From assembly GCA_031274715.1 (NCBI GenBank), contig JAISPT010000071.1:1-32855 (forward strand): DNA of 32,855 nt, written 5' to 3'. The stretch comes from Azonexus sp. (GTDB lineage: Bacteria > Pseudomonadota > Gammaproteobacteria > Burkholderiales > Rhodocyclaceae). Positions 14,902 through 21,582 of this stretch are shown piece after piece. How positions within the stretch are numbered: the first letter of the stretch is position 1; every line of letters starts with the position of its first letter. Both the position numbers and the translations under genes were made by a program. Below the pieces are notes generated by a model, which was given only the letters and a program-made list of their open reading frames with translations, was not told where the DNA came from and ran no database searches.

Positions 14902-14926
14902 TCAGTCGGCTGAGGCAAGCCCCGGC
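14902..14926. repeat. Left arm of a 25-nt inverted repeat
   Basis: The arm begins TCAGTCGGCTGAGG and is complementary to 15258-15282 at 24 of 25 positions. The arms enclose a 331-bp segment with one gene (14942-15235). Confidence 0.85.
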
Positions 14927-14941
14927 ACGAAAGGAACAAAA

Positions 14942-15235
14942 ATGCAATTCAAATTTAACCTGTTTGGCTTTGAAATTCAAGTGACCCGTAGGGTCTGGTA
15001 CTCCATCTCCTGTCACACCCTGCATGACGCACATGAACCTGCGGAGTATTTCGACACCTCGATGTTCTTGCTACCCGCCATCTTCCAAGCATGGAAAAGA
15101 GCGCGATTGATAGCGGGCATGGATGGTTGTTCGGCTACTTATATTGTTTTTCGTGTTGAGAAAGGGACTCGGGTAAAGATGGTTCGTTGCAAAACCATTA
15201 TTGTTCATAATGTAATTTCATTCTTTGGTGTTTGA
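14942..15235 (+). CDS. Unknown 97-aa protein enclosed by inverted repeats
   Basis: The start is the ATG at 14942, 8 bp after AAAGGAAC; the longer open frame upstream runs through the hairpins and is not credible. The protein starts MQFKFNLFGFEIQVTRR and has no clear membrane segment. It has several aromatic residues and a basic C-terminal part (VEKGTRVKMVRCKTII). The DNA is clearly AT-richer than the flanking phage genes, especially towards its 3' end. It is the only gene enclosed by the 25-nt inverted repeat, so it may be an acquired cassette. I do not recognise the family. Confidence 0.6.
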   Translation: MQFKFNLFGFEIQVTRRVWYSISCHTLHDAHEPAEYFDTSMFLLPAIFQAWKRARLIAGMDGCSATYIVFRVEKGTRVKMVRCKTIIVHNVISFFGV

Positions 15236-15257
15236 TCTCTTTTAAATAATCCTAACC

Positions 15258-15282
15258 GCCGGGGCTTGCCACAGCCGACTGA
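15258..15282. repeat. Right arm of a 25-nt inverted repeat
   Basis: The arm begins GCCGGGGCTTGCC and ends CAGCCGACTGA. It is the reverse complement of 14902-14926 with one mismatch (15271). Confidence 0.85.
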
Positions 15283-15283
15283 C

Positions 15284-15475
15284 ATGAAAATCAAAATCTT
15301 GAATATCCGCAAAAGCCCTAAAGGTTATCCGATTGGTTACGGCCAAGTCGGAGACAAATATGGTGAAGTCTGGTTATCCCCGGAAATTGTCGAGCCGGGC
15401 GAATACGCATTAAAAACTCGCCTTGTTGTTAAGGAGGGTCGTTTCACGGTCCAGCTTCGTGCCGAAATCTGTTAA
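15284..15475 (+). CDS. Small G5P-like ssDNA-binding protein candidate
   Basis: This 63-residue protein starts at the ATG at 15284 (MKIKILNIRKSPKGYPIGYG), 2 bp after the right inverted-repeat arm. The pattern KSPKGYP...GDKYGEV...EPGEYAL...GRFTVQLRAEI resembles the small beta-barrel ssDNA-binding proteins of filamentous phages such as Pf3, with basic and aromatic residues on short strands. In f1 the gene V protein lies just before the minor coat genes VII and IX, as here. The spacing to the next small gene is 12 bp. Confidence 0.55.
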   Translation: MKIKILNIRKSPKGYPIGYGQVGDKYGEVWLSPEIVEPGEYALKTRLVVKEGRFTVQLRAEIC

Positions 15476-15487
15476 GTGATTTCAAGC

Positions 15488-15574
15488 GTGGATTTCGAAC
15501 TCATTATCTTTGCCTTGCTTTTTGTTATTGGTCTTGCTTGGCTCATGTGGTTTTTTGAGTTTTTCTGTGACTAG
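15488..15574 (+). CDS. 28-aa membrane protein, pVII/pIX-like minor coat candidate
   Basis: This frame starts at the GTG at 15488 and encodes MDFELIIFALLFVIGLAWLM followed by WFFEFFCD. It is essentially one membrane helix with acidic ends. Size, hydrophobicity and position between the ssDNA-binding and coat genes match minor coat protein VII or IX of f1. The ribosome site is weak and translation may be coupled to the gene upstream. Confidence 0.5.
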   Translation: MDFELIIFALLFVIGLAWLMWFFEFFCD

Positions 15575-15586
15575 GAATAAACCAAT

Positions 15587-15751
15587 ATGGAATGCACCAT
15601 GAATATTTCCGCCGCGATGGAACAACTTTTTGGAGTTCCGGCCGCGTCGGTAATGGCGCAAGCGTTCGCGCTTGGCTTCGTAACACCGTTGTCGGTGTAT
15701 CTGTGCGCCTACGTCGTAGGCGTTCTTGTTAACTTCTGGAACCATGATTGA
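15587..15751 (+). CDS. 54-aa membrane protein, minor coat candidate
   Basis: This protein starts at the ATG at 15587 (MECTMNISAAMEQLFGVP) or at the internal ATG at 15599. One membrane helix lies at about residues 30-50 (GFVTPLSVYLCAYVVGVLV). It sits 12 bp before the major coat gene. Position and size fit a minor virion protein like f1 pIX; no sequence-level family was recognised. Confidence 0.5.
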   Translation: MECTMNISAAMEQLFGVPAASVMAQAFALGFVTPLSVYLCAYVVGVLVNFWNHD

Positions 15752-15763
15752 AAGGAAATCAAA

Positions 15764-15901
15764 ATGGATATGGACTTCTCGGCTATTTCGGCTGGTCTTG
15801 CGATTGGTGGTGCGGTTACTGCGATCATCGCGATGGGGGCGCTGAAAATGTCCCCGAACTTCGCCAAGTGGGCCACCAATAAGATCGCCTCCTTCTTCTA
15901 A
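15764..15901 (+). CDS. Major coat protein (pVIII-like)
   Basis: This 45-residue protein starts at the ATG at 15764 behind AAAGGAAA. An acidic N-terminus (MDMDFS) is followed by a hydrophobic helix (AGLAIGGAVTAIIAMGAL, about residues 10-27). The C-terminus is basic with aromatic residues (NFAKWATNKIASFF). This three-part layout is that of the filamentous coat protein, whose basic end faces the DNA. There is no cleavable signal peptide, as in Pf3. A strong terminator follows directly, as after gene VIII of f1. Confidence 0.85.
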   Translation: MDMDFSAISAGLAIGGAVTAIIAMGALKMSPNFAKWATNKIASFF

Positions 15902-15914
15902 AAAGTGGGCGTTA

Positions 15915-15944
15915 GGGAGGGGCTGTAAGGCCCTTCCCTTTTTT
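15915..15944 (+). terminator. Terminator after the coat gene
   Basis: GGGAGGGGC (15915-15923) pairs with GCCCTTCCC (15930-15938), followed by six T residues. It is a strong intrinsic terminator between the highly expressed coat gene and the adsorption protein gene, as in f1. Confidence 0.9.
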
Positions 15945-15957
15945 CAGAGGAGAACCC

Positions 15958-16041
15958 ATGTTCTGGATTTCCTACGCTGCATTGATCGGCGCTTTGTGCG
16001 CTTGGGCTGCTATCTCTGGTTTTACGGCATCGAGAGGCTGA
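15958..16041 (+). CDS. 27-aa membrane protein
   Basis: This frame starts at the ATG at 15958 behind a strong AGAGGAGAA ribosome site and encodes MFWISYAALIGALCAWAAIS followed by GFTASRG. It is one membrane helix with a short basic tail. The next gene starts 1 bp after its stop. It may be a minor coat protein or a leader peptide that sets translation of the pIII-like gene. Confidence 0.5.
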   Translation: MFWISYAALIGALCAWAAISGFTASRG

Positions 16042-16042
16042 T

Positions 16043-17461
16043 ATGACCAGGTTTAGGCTTACGATTTATTTTTTTATCGGTATCCTGCTCGGTACTGCTT
16101 CTGCTTTTTCACATGCAGAAACGATATCTGCATCTCCTGGCCCTGGTGACGTCGGTTTGGGTACCTGCACTATTTTTACGAACAAGCTAGTTAATCTTGG
16201 CAAAACCAGCCTTGAAGAATGTATAGCCGCTGTTGAGGGCTTCTCTCCTGGTGGTGTTTTGTATAGAGATTGGTTTAACTTTCAGACAGGTCCGTCTAGA
16301 TGGCATGCCGATAGACAATATTGTGCTTCGATGACTAGCTGCGGTTCATGGGCGGCTAATACTTATTACAATTTTGACGCCGGTTGTGCCGTTGGCTCTT
16401 GGTATAACCAAGAATTGAAGCGATGTGACAAATATGTGTGCCCTCCTGATTACGATGGTCCCAAAACCATTGGTGGCACTCCGAATATGTGTGAAAAGAA
16501 AGATTGTCTAGCGGGCGAATTAAAAATTGTATCCACGTTTGATTCGTGGGCCGTTTGTGATCAGGATATTCCTGGTTGTCTTACCGGTTCGGTTAATATT
16601 CCGGCAAGTTATTGTGATGGCTCTTGTATTTATTCATTGGGTAAAGTTGTTAAGGCATATTCTGAGAAAGGTGCTTCCGTTGACAATCCTAAGCCCAGTT
16701 TTTTAGATCGTGAAGGCACGGCCACGGGTTCCAGTTGTACGACTGCAACAAATATTGATCCTGGTCCGCCTCCTGATATTCAGCAGAAAGAGCCGCCGTG
16801 CAAGCCAGGTGAGGGTGTTTTGACATCATCCAGCGGAAATGTGAAATGCGTTCCTGAAGGTACGCCGGGTAATGAACCCGAGGTCAAGAACACGAAGAAG
16901 CAAGAAACCTATCCAGACGGCTCTACAAAGGATACGGAGACTACCGAGACGAAGGACCCGGGAAGCGGAGCTACCCACACTGAGACCAAAACAACCAATA
17001 CCCCCGGTCCTGGTGGCGGCACGCAATCTGGTACGCCCGGCACGACGACATCCAGCGGTCCCGGTGGAGCTGGTGCCGTCGATGGTGCCGGTAACGGCAA
17101 CGGCGACAAGGACGGTGATAAAGATGGCGACGGTGAATGTGACCCCAAGTCTGAAATGTGCGATTCCCCTGACACGGGCGGCTTGTACGAGAAGAAAGGC
17201 AAGGATTTTAAGACCGTGTTTAGCAATTTTTCTAATGGGGTTCAGTCTTCAGGAGTTGGCAAGGCCATGACGGATTTTTTCACCGTCTCTACGCCGTCCG
17301 GCGGTTGTCCAAACTGGTCGGTTACGGTTCCCTACATCGATGTCACACTCAATGGTGCTGACTATTTTTGCAACGCAACAGCATTGATGATCATGCAAGG
17401 CGTTGGTGCGCTCTTGATGCTCGTCGCCTCTATTGTTGGTTTCCGGTGGGCATTCCTATGA
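16043..17461 (+). CDS. pIII-like adsorption protein
   Basis: This 472-residue protein has a signal peptide (MTRFRLTIYFFIGILLGTAS, cleavage near SHAE). A Cys-rich N-terminal domain follows (about 30-245, with many paired Cys such as CASMTSC and CDGSC). Next comes a long Pro/Thr/Gly/Asp-rich linker (about 245-375, with GDKDGDKDGDGE), and the chain ends in a C-terminal membrane anchor (about 445-470). This matches phage pIII: receptor-binding domains, flexible glycine-rich linker, anchored C-domain. The layout also recalls TspB-like proteins of Neisseria filamentous phages. The stop overlaps the next start as ATGA. Confidence 0.8.
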   Translation: MTRFRLTIYFFIGILLGTASAFSHAETISASPGPGDVGLGTCTIFTNKLVNLGKTSLEECIAAVEGFSPGGVLYRDWFNFQTGPSRWHADRQYCASMTSCGSWAANTYYNFDAGCAVGSWYNQELKRCDKYVCPPDYDGPKTIGGTPNMCEKKDCLAGELKIVSTFDSWAVCDQDIPGCLTGSVNIPASYCDGSCIYSLGKVVKAYSEKGASVDNPKPSFLDREGTATGSSCTTATNIDPGPPPDIQQKEPPCKPGEGVLTSSSGNVKCVPEGTPGNEPEVKNTKKQETYPDGSTKDTETTETKDPGSGATHTETKTTNTPGPGGGTQSGTPGTTTSSGPGGAGAVDGAGNGNGDKDGDKDGDGECDPKSEMCDSPDTGGLYEKKGKDFKTVFSNFSNGVQSSGVGKAMTDFFTVSTPSGGCPNWSVTVPYIDVTLNGADYFCNATALMIMQGVGALLMLVASIVGFRWAFL

Positions 17462-17760
17462 GTGATTTTGCAAACTGGCTTCTAGTTCTCATTAAGTACC
17501 TTTTTACTGCTGTATGGGACTTCTTGGTTGACATCGTCGTTGAGCTTGTCGATCTCATTCTTACCGCTTTTCTCGCGCTTATCTCGGCCATTCCGGTGCC
17601 GTCTTTCGCCAGCGGCGGACTGGGCAGTATCTTGGCCGGCATACCGTCGGATGTCTGGTTTTTTGCCGGCAATTTCCGGCTCGCTGAATGCTTCGCTATT
17701 CTTGGCGCGGCTATGTCGTTTCGGCTGGCCCGAAAGGTATTAACCCTTTTCCAGTGGTGA
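17458..17760 (+). CDS. pVI-like minor coat protein (DUF2523 type)
   Basis: This 100-residue hydrophobic protein starts MSDFANWLLVLIKYLFTAVW at the ATG at 17458, overlapping the pIII-like stop. It has about three membrane segments: near residues 7-25, 27-50 and 75-92. The central GGLGSILAGIPSDVWFFAG segment and the final RLARKVLTLF fit DUF2523, the family found between adsorption protein and Zot in many inoviruses. It probably caps the virion end together with the pIII-like protein. Confidence 0.82.
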   Translation: MSDFANWLLVLIKYLFTAVWDFLVDIVVELVDLILTAFLALISAIPVPSFASGGLGSILAGIPSDVWFFAGNFRLAECFAILGAAMSFRLARKVLTLFQW

Positions 17761-17764
17761 CCTC

Positions 17765-19090
17765 ATGATCATTTTCCACGAAGGTATGCCCCGCAGTGGT
17801 AAGTCCTATGCCGCTACTGCTGATCACATCGTTCCCGCCTTGAAATCTGGTCGCAGGTTGTACGTCCGTATTGATGGAATTGACCATGACAAGCTTGCCT
17901 ATTTGGCCAGCATTACGCTAGACCGTTGCTGCGAGCTGCTGACGATCCTGACCGAAGAAGATGTTCAGAAGCTTGATCAGGTCGAAATTGAAAACGATTC
18001 TCTGGTCGTCATTGACGAGTTGCAAAATTTCTTCCCCAACCAAAGAGCTCCGTTGTCTGTCGGAATGACTAAATGGATTGCAGAGCATGGTCATCATGGT
18101 CTCGACGTGCTCTGTATGGGCCAGCTACTCAAAGACTGTCATCGCACCTGGATTAATCGGACGAATCGTAAGATTCAGTTTATTAAAAAGGACATGCTCG
18201 GCAAGCCTGATGAATACAAGTGGCGCATGTTCACCGGTAGCCCAGATGCTCGAGGAACTGTCAAGTTCGTTGAGGTGCAAAAAGGCGACGGCAAGTATGA
18301 CGAAAAGTTTTTTGGCTGCTACAAGTCGCACAGCGAAGGTACAGAAAACAAAGGTACTTACGAGGATGAACGCGCCAACATCTTCAAGTCTCCGATGTTC
18401 CGACGCTGGTTGCCGCTTATGGGTATTGTGATGCTGGTTGCGGTTGGCTGGCTTATTCATATTTTCAACGGTGGTCTGGTGAAAGCTCCGGAAGCTACCG
18501 CCAAGCCGGTTAAGGTCGTCGAAACCCGTATTGACAATGCGCGTTCTGTAAACCCGGTTGAGCGTCACTATGTGGATGGTCGTGAATACGTTCCGGCTGA
18601 TCAGGTGCAGACACCGGTACAGCCAAAGCAAAATTCCGAAGTCAAAACTAAGGAAGAAGCGCAGTTCCCGGATATCGTCACTGATCTTTCCAAAACTCAT
18701 CGTATTCGCCTCGCTGGTGTCTTCCGTACAGCCGTTAGAACGCGTGTACTGATTGAGTGGCGGGATACCTCTTATCGAGTCATCCAGCAGCTAGACAGCG
18801 ACGACTTGGAAGCTCTTGGTTGGCACGTTGCGGCTATGAACAACAATCGCATGGTCATGTTGTTGAGCCCGGCCGGCCGTCAGGTGGCGACAGCTTGGCC
18901 GGTCGATGATCAGATCGGTAAGATTCCGGAAGACCAAAACGACCGGGTTCGCCGCGAAGGCCGGCAGGTAGCTGCTTATGATCCGGTTCCGGCCTACTAT
19001 TCTGCTCCGGACGAACGGCCTTTGCCGGAAACTGCGCCGGTCAGCACGCGGGATGCTGTTCCCTACAAGAGAACGAAATTTACGTATTAG
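17765..19090 (+). CDS. zot: Zot-like phage assembly ATPase (pI)
   Basis: This is the inner-membrane ATPase of filamentous phage assembly and export. It is 441 residues, with Walker A GMPRSGKSY (residues 7-15) and Walker B SLVVIDELQ (about 79-87). A conserved GHHGLDVLCMGQ segment follows. One membrane helix lies near residues 216-236 (LPLMGIVMLVAVGWLIHIF), and the C-terminal part is periplasmic (about 240-441). The Zot domain and one following membrane helix are the standard pI/Zot layout. The gene starts 4 bp after the pVI-like gene. The name refers to CTX phage; no toxin activity is implied. Confidence 0.9.
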   Translation: MIIFHEGMPRSGKSYAATADHIVPALKSGRRLYVRIDGIDHDKLAYLASITLDRCCELLTILTEEDVQKLDQVEIENDSLVVIDELQNFFPNQRAPLSVGMTKWIAEHGHHGLDVLCMGQLLKDCHRTWINRTNRKIQFIKKDMLGKPDEYKWRMFTGSPDARGTVKFVEVQKGDGKYDEKFFGCYKSHSEGTENKGTYEDERANIFKSPMFRRWLPLMGIVMLVAVGWLIHIFNGGLVKAPEATAKPVKVVETRIDNARSVNPVERHYVDGREYVPADQVQTPVQPKQNSEVKTKEEAQFPDIVTDLSKTHRIRLAGVFRTAVRTRVLIEWRDTSYRVIQQLDSDDLEALGWHVAAMNNNRMVMLLSPAGRQVATAWPVDDQIGKIPEDQNDRVRREGRQVAAYDPVPAYYSAPDERPLPETAPVSTRDAVPYKRTKFTY

Positions 19091-19112
19091 GGTAATTCGG
19101 TTCGTGCAATAA

Positions 19113-19137
19113 AAAAGCCGGGAATCTCCCGGCTTTT
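19113..19137. terminator. Bidirectional terminator between zot and the convergent unit
   Basis: AAAAGCCGGGA and TCCCGGCTTTT pair around an ATC loop, giving a T run on both strands. It can end the plus-strand morphogenesis transcript and the minus-strand transcript that comes from the right. Confidence 0.85.
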
Positions 19138-19155
19138 CTTGTTTGTGGTGAAGCG

Positions 19156-19437
19156 TTAGATCAGCTTCACGAGTGTTGCGACGGCTGCGGCTTGAGCGAT
19201 CAGAAGGGCGGCTACCCATTGGATGATTGTTGCTCGTTGGTTTGCCGAGTCGATTTTGATCTGATTTACGGCGTCGTCCAGGTCCTGTTTGGTTACCAGC
19301 GCTGCGCTCCCTAGTGCTGCGCTCAGAGTCTCGCTCAAGATTTCTGCTTCGGCCTCAGCGATCTTCGGGTCCATGCCGGCTCCGGTCAGTCGCTTGCTGT
19401 ATTTGAGGGTGTCGAAGGTGAAAGTTAGAGTGGTCAT
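19156..19437 (-). CDS. DUF1640-like coiled-coil membrane protein
   Basis: This 93-residue protein starts MTTLTFTFDTLKYSKRLTGAG. Its helical, Glu/Ala-rich middle (DPKIAEAEAEILSETL) is followed by a TKQDLDDAVNQIK coiled-coil segment. The chain ends in a membrane helix (about 70-92, IIQWVAALLIAQAAAVATLV). This fits the DUF1640 (CCDC90-like) layout. The start overlaps the stop of the upstream gene as ATGA, so the pair is co-translated. It is not a core inovirus function; an accessory role such as superinfection exclusion is only a guess. Confidence 0.75.
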   Translation of the reverse strand: MTTLTFTFDTLKYSKRLTGAGMDPKIAEAEAEILSETLSAALGSAALVTKQDLDDAVNQIKIDSANQRATIIQWVAALLIAQAAAVATLVKLI

Positions 19438-19745
19438 GTGCTGTTCCTTTTGGTTGAGTTGAGTGTAGCGGGGAATCCGGTCTGTCGCCAATTTCTGTTA
19501 CATAACGCAAACCGCAGCAAGTGCTGGATGACCTCTTCCTTGGTGAGGGTGAATTCAGCGGCCAGATCGGCGATTGTGGCGGCCATGCGAGAACCGCTTT
19601 CCAGCTTGATGTGCTTTGCTCGGTGCCGTGCCTGTCGCTCGGCATTTGTCATAGGTCGTTCGCCGATCGGAAGCCGGCCGGGCCGTGTAACTCCGGGAAG
19701 TTCAAGGGGTCGTTGGCCGGCCAGTGATGCCATATCTTTAGCCAT
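19434..19745 (-). CDS. Small basic phage/plasmid-type protein
   Basis: This 103-residue protein starts at the ATG at 19745. A Pro/Arg-rich N-terminus (GVTRPGRLPIGERPM) leads into TNAERQARHRAKH, a basic helix common in small phage and plasmid proteins. A helical part with LAAEFTLTKEEVIQHLL follows and may be a ribbon-helix-helix or similar DNA-binding fold. It overlaps the DUF1640-like gene by 4 bp. It may be the regulator of this two-gene unit. I do not recognise a named family. Confidence 0.6.
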   Translation of the reverse strand: MAKDMASLAGQRPLELPGVTRPGRLPIGERPMTNAERQARHRAKHIKLESGSRMAATIADLAAEFTLTKEEVIQHLLRFALCNRNWRQTGFPATLNSTKRNST

Positions 19746-19836
19746 AGTGGGAAATTCCTAGAAAAGTGGATCTACCAGGTTGGATTGGGGTGGGAAAAGT
19801 TCAAAAATCAGATCTAAAAAAAGCTGATTAGGTGGG

Positions 19837-20046
19837 TTAACGCTTTATGACGCTGAAATCGTCGTTTTCGTAGATGGCTTCGCGCTTCCGGCCAGGATTG
19901 ACAGAACTGTTGCGCTCGCCTTCTTCGCCGTACTTGCTCAACGCCGCGCAGCGGGCCAGTTCTTCGGTCTTCTCGAACACAGAACCGATGATTCCAACTC
20001 CGGCTACCAGTACTCGCCATTCGTCTATGTTGTGTTTCGTGCTCAT
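19837..20046 (-). CDS. Unknown 69-aa phage protein
   Basis: The start is the ATG at 20046 behind a TAGGAG ribosome site (MSTKHNIDEWRVLVAGVGII). A longer frame upstream lacks a good start. The protein is soluble and charged, with KTEELARCAALSKYGEEGER in the middle and a basic-acidic C-terminus. It reads towards the two-gene unit at 19156-19745, separated by about 90 bp that hold only a weak T-rich hairpin. I do not recognise it. Confidence 0.5.
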   Translation of the reverse strand: MSTKHNIDEWRVLVAGVGIIGSVFEKTEELARCAALSKYGEEGERNSSVNPGRKREAIYENDDFSVIKR

Positions 20047-20664
20047 GATGTTGGCTCCTAGTGAGAAGGCATCGCAAAATGCGCTGCGCTTCCTTTCCAC
20101 AAGCCCGCTTTAGCGGTATCCGCAGAAACGGCTTGGAATTTCCAGGGGGAAGGTTTGTAAAAACGGCCTTATCGTTTTTATGAATACCCCCTTGAAATAG
20201 CCCGCAAGGCGGGCGGTCCAAACGGCTTCTGCGTGGGAGCCAGACGCCCGAGAGGGCGCCGCGCTGGCTGGCGATGGCGTTTTGTGCCATTGCTAGACGG
20301 CTAACCAGCGGTCGGCAATGGCCTCATCGTTGCCGATCTGGCCGTGGCTCGGTGGCATGTAGCGGTGGCCCAAGGGGCCAGAAAACCGGCCGTCCCGGTT
20401 TTCAGCGATGCCGGCCGCGATCTGGCGGTTGATCACCAGGTGGTTTTTGATTCTTTGATGGCCGCAAGCCTGGCTTTGGGCTTCATCAATTTTCGTGCCA
20501 GGCTGCGGTCATTTCCGTTGCGTGTAACGGAATGGGTGCGGCGTCCGCGACCGGCGAGGACCGCAGGCGGCGCGAAGCGCCGCCTAGATTTATAACTGGG
20601 ACACTTTGCAACGGAAAGTCTGGCTTGGACGCTGTCGCAAGGGTTTCCGGTAATATTGCATGTC
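20047..20664. other. Hairpin-rich non-coding region of the prophage
   Basis: I see no convincing gene in these 618 bp; the open frames at 20344-20595 (plus) and 20433-20666 (minus) overlap each other and lack ribosome sites. Hairpins include GCCCGC-AAG-GCGGGC (20200-20214), a nested stem (20239-20243 with 20264-20268, and 20245-20249 with 20254-20258), TTCCGTT/AACGGAA (20513-20532) and a perfect 9-bp stem AGGCGGCGC-GAA-GCGCCGCCT (20565-20585). This resembles the intergenic region of filamentous phages that holds the complementary-strand origin and packaging signal. Confidence 0.6.
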
Positions 20665-21555
20665 ATGGAGTTAGAACTACCGGAGCCTACCGATTCTCTT
20701 GAATCCTTTCTTGATGCCTACTACGCCACCGCTGGCCGGGATCAGAAAGGTAAGTGTCGTCTGCGTTGGACAATTGCTTACTGGAAAACTAAATATGGCC
20801 CGGTTCCGGTTGCTGACATTACCCGCCGTTCCTTGAGTCTCCACGTCGAGAAACGGCGCTTGGCCGGCATGAGCAACAGCACCATCAACCGCGAAATATC
20901 TATCCTCTCCGCCAGCATTAACTACGCGATTAGGCGCTGGGGCTGGAACATCGCCAACCCGGCTAGTGGCCTCTATCTCAAGATTCCCGAGGGGCGGCTA
21001 CGCTGGCTAACTCCACATGAGGCTGGCTTGCTGTTGCAAGCCGCGAAAGATAGCAAAGCCCCTCACCTTCTTGATTTCATTGTCCTTGCTCTTAACACTG
21101 GCATGCGGCGCAGTGAAATCCTTCGTCTTGAAGTCGCGAAGATCGACCTACAAGCCAGGAAAATTTACCTGGAAGGAAGCGACACCAAGAGCGGCAAAAG
21201 GCGCGTCATCCCGCTCAATGAACGCGCCATATCCGCGATCCGGTCAAGATTACAATGGAATGATTCAAATGGCGTAACCGGAATCCGGCTCTTCATTCAG
21301 CAGAATGGTAGGCCGGTCGTTTAGATCAACACGGCATTTAGGAATGCCGTCATTGCTTCGGGGGTAGAGGATTTCCGGCTTCATGATCTGCGCCATACTT
21401 TCGCAAGCTGGCTGGTTCAGGAAGGTGTCCCGTTGCCGGAAGTGCGTGACCTGCTGGGGCATTCCTCAATCAAGCAGACTGAGCGCTACGCGCATCTTGC
21501 GCCCGGCCTTCTACACAAGGCGGTGTCTGTCCTTGACACGATGTCTTGGACTTAG
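20665..21555 (+). pseudogene. int: Tyrosine recombinase (integrase) interrupted by an in-frame amber codon
   Basis: The frame of 297 codons begins at the ATG at 20665 (MELELPEPTDSLESFLDAYY) and is broken by TAG at 21322-21324. Before the stop lie the SAM-like core-binding domain (about residues 10-90) and the first catalytic Arg in NTGMRRSEILRL. After it, still in frame, come HDLRHTFASWL, the LLGHSS motif and the nucleophile Tyr in TERYAHL. All catalytic motifs are otherwise intact, so the stop is probably a recent single mutation. The frame ends TGG ACT TAG inside the attR core. No good ribosome site is seen, and the TTG at 20656 is an alternative start. Confidence 0.85.
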
Positions 21556-21566
21556 CAAAGCAAGCT
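21547..21566. repeat. attR core (20-bp direct repeat)
   Basis: This is identical to the attL core. On the plus strand it encodes the last two codons and the stop (TGG ACT TAG) of the integrase reading frame, so the gene end is regenerated on integration. Confidence 0.93.
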
Positions 21567-21582
21567 AAACCTGCTTCTCAAA

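Larger units (their letters stand above)
11348..21566. mobile_element. Filamentous-phage (inovirus) prophage, attL to attR
   Basis: A 20-bp direct repeat at 11348-11367 and 21547-21566 bounds a segment whose unit length, with one copy of the repeat, is 10,199 bp. This fits inovirus genomes. Inside are a rolling-circle Rep, ssDNA-binding proteins, a 45-aa coat protein, a pIII-like protein, a DUF2523/pVI-like protein, Zot/pI, a DUF3693 repressor and a tyrosine integrase, in the f1-like order. The segment has lower GC than the flanking leu/trp genes. It separates asd from fimV, which are normally adjacent. No pIV-type secretin is visible. The integrase has an in-frame stop, so the prophage may be unable to excise on its own. 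Confidence 0.95.

Noticed and set aside
20344..20595. 83-codon plus-strand frame in the hairpin-rich region
   Set aside because: It has a GTG start without ribosome site, overlaps a minus-strand frame of similar length and covers two perfect hairpins.
20648..20662. GGTAATATTGC resembling the geminivirus nick sequence TAATATTAC
   Set aside because: It is not in a hairpin loop, differs in the last bases, and the Rep here belongs to a different family.
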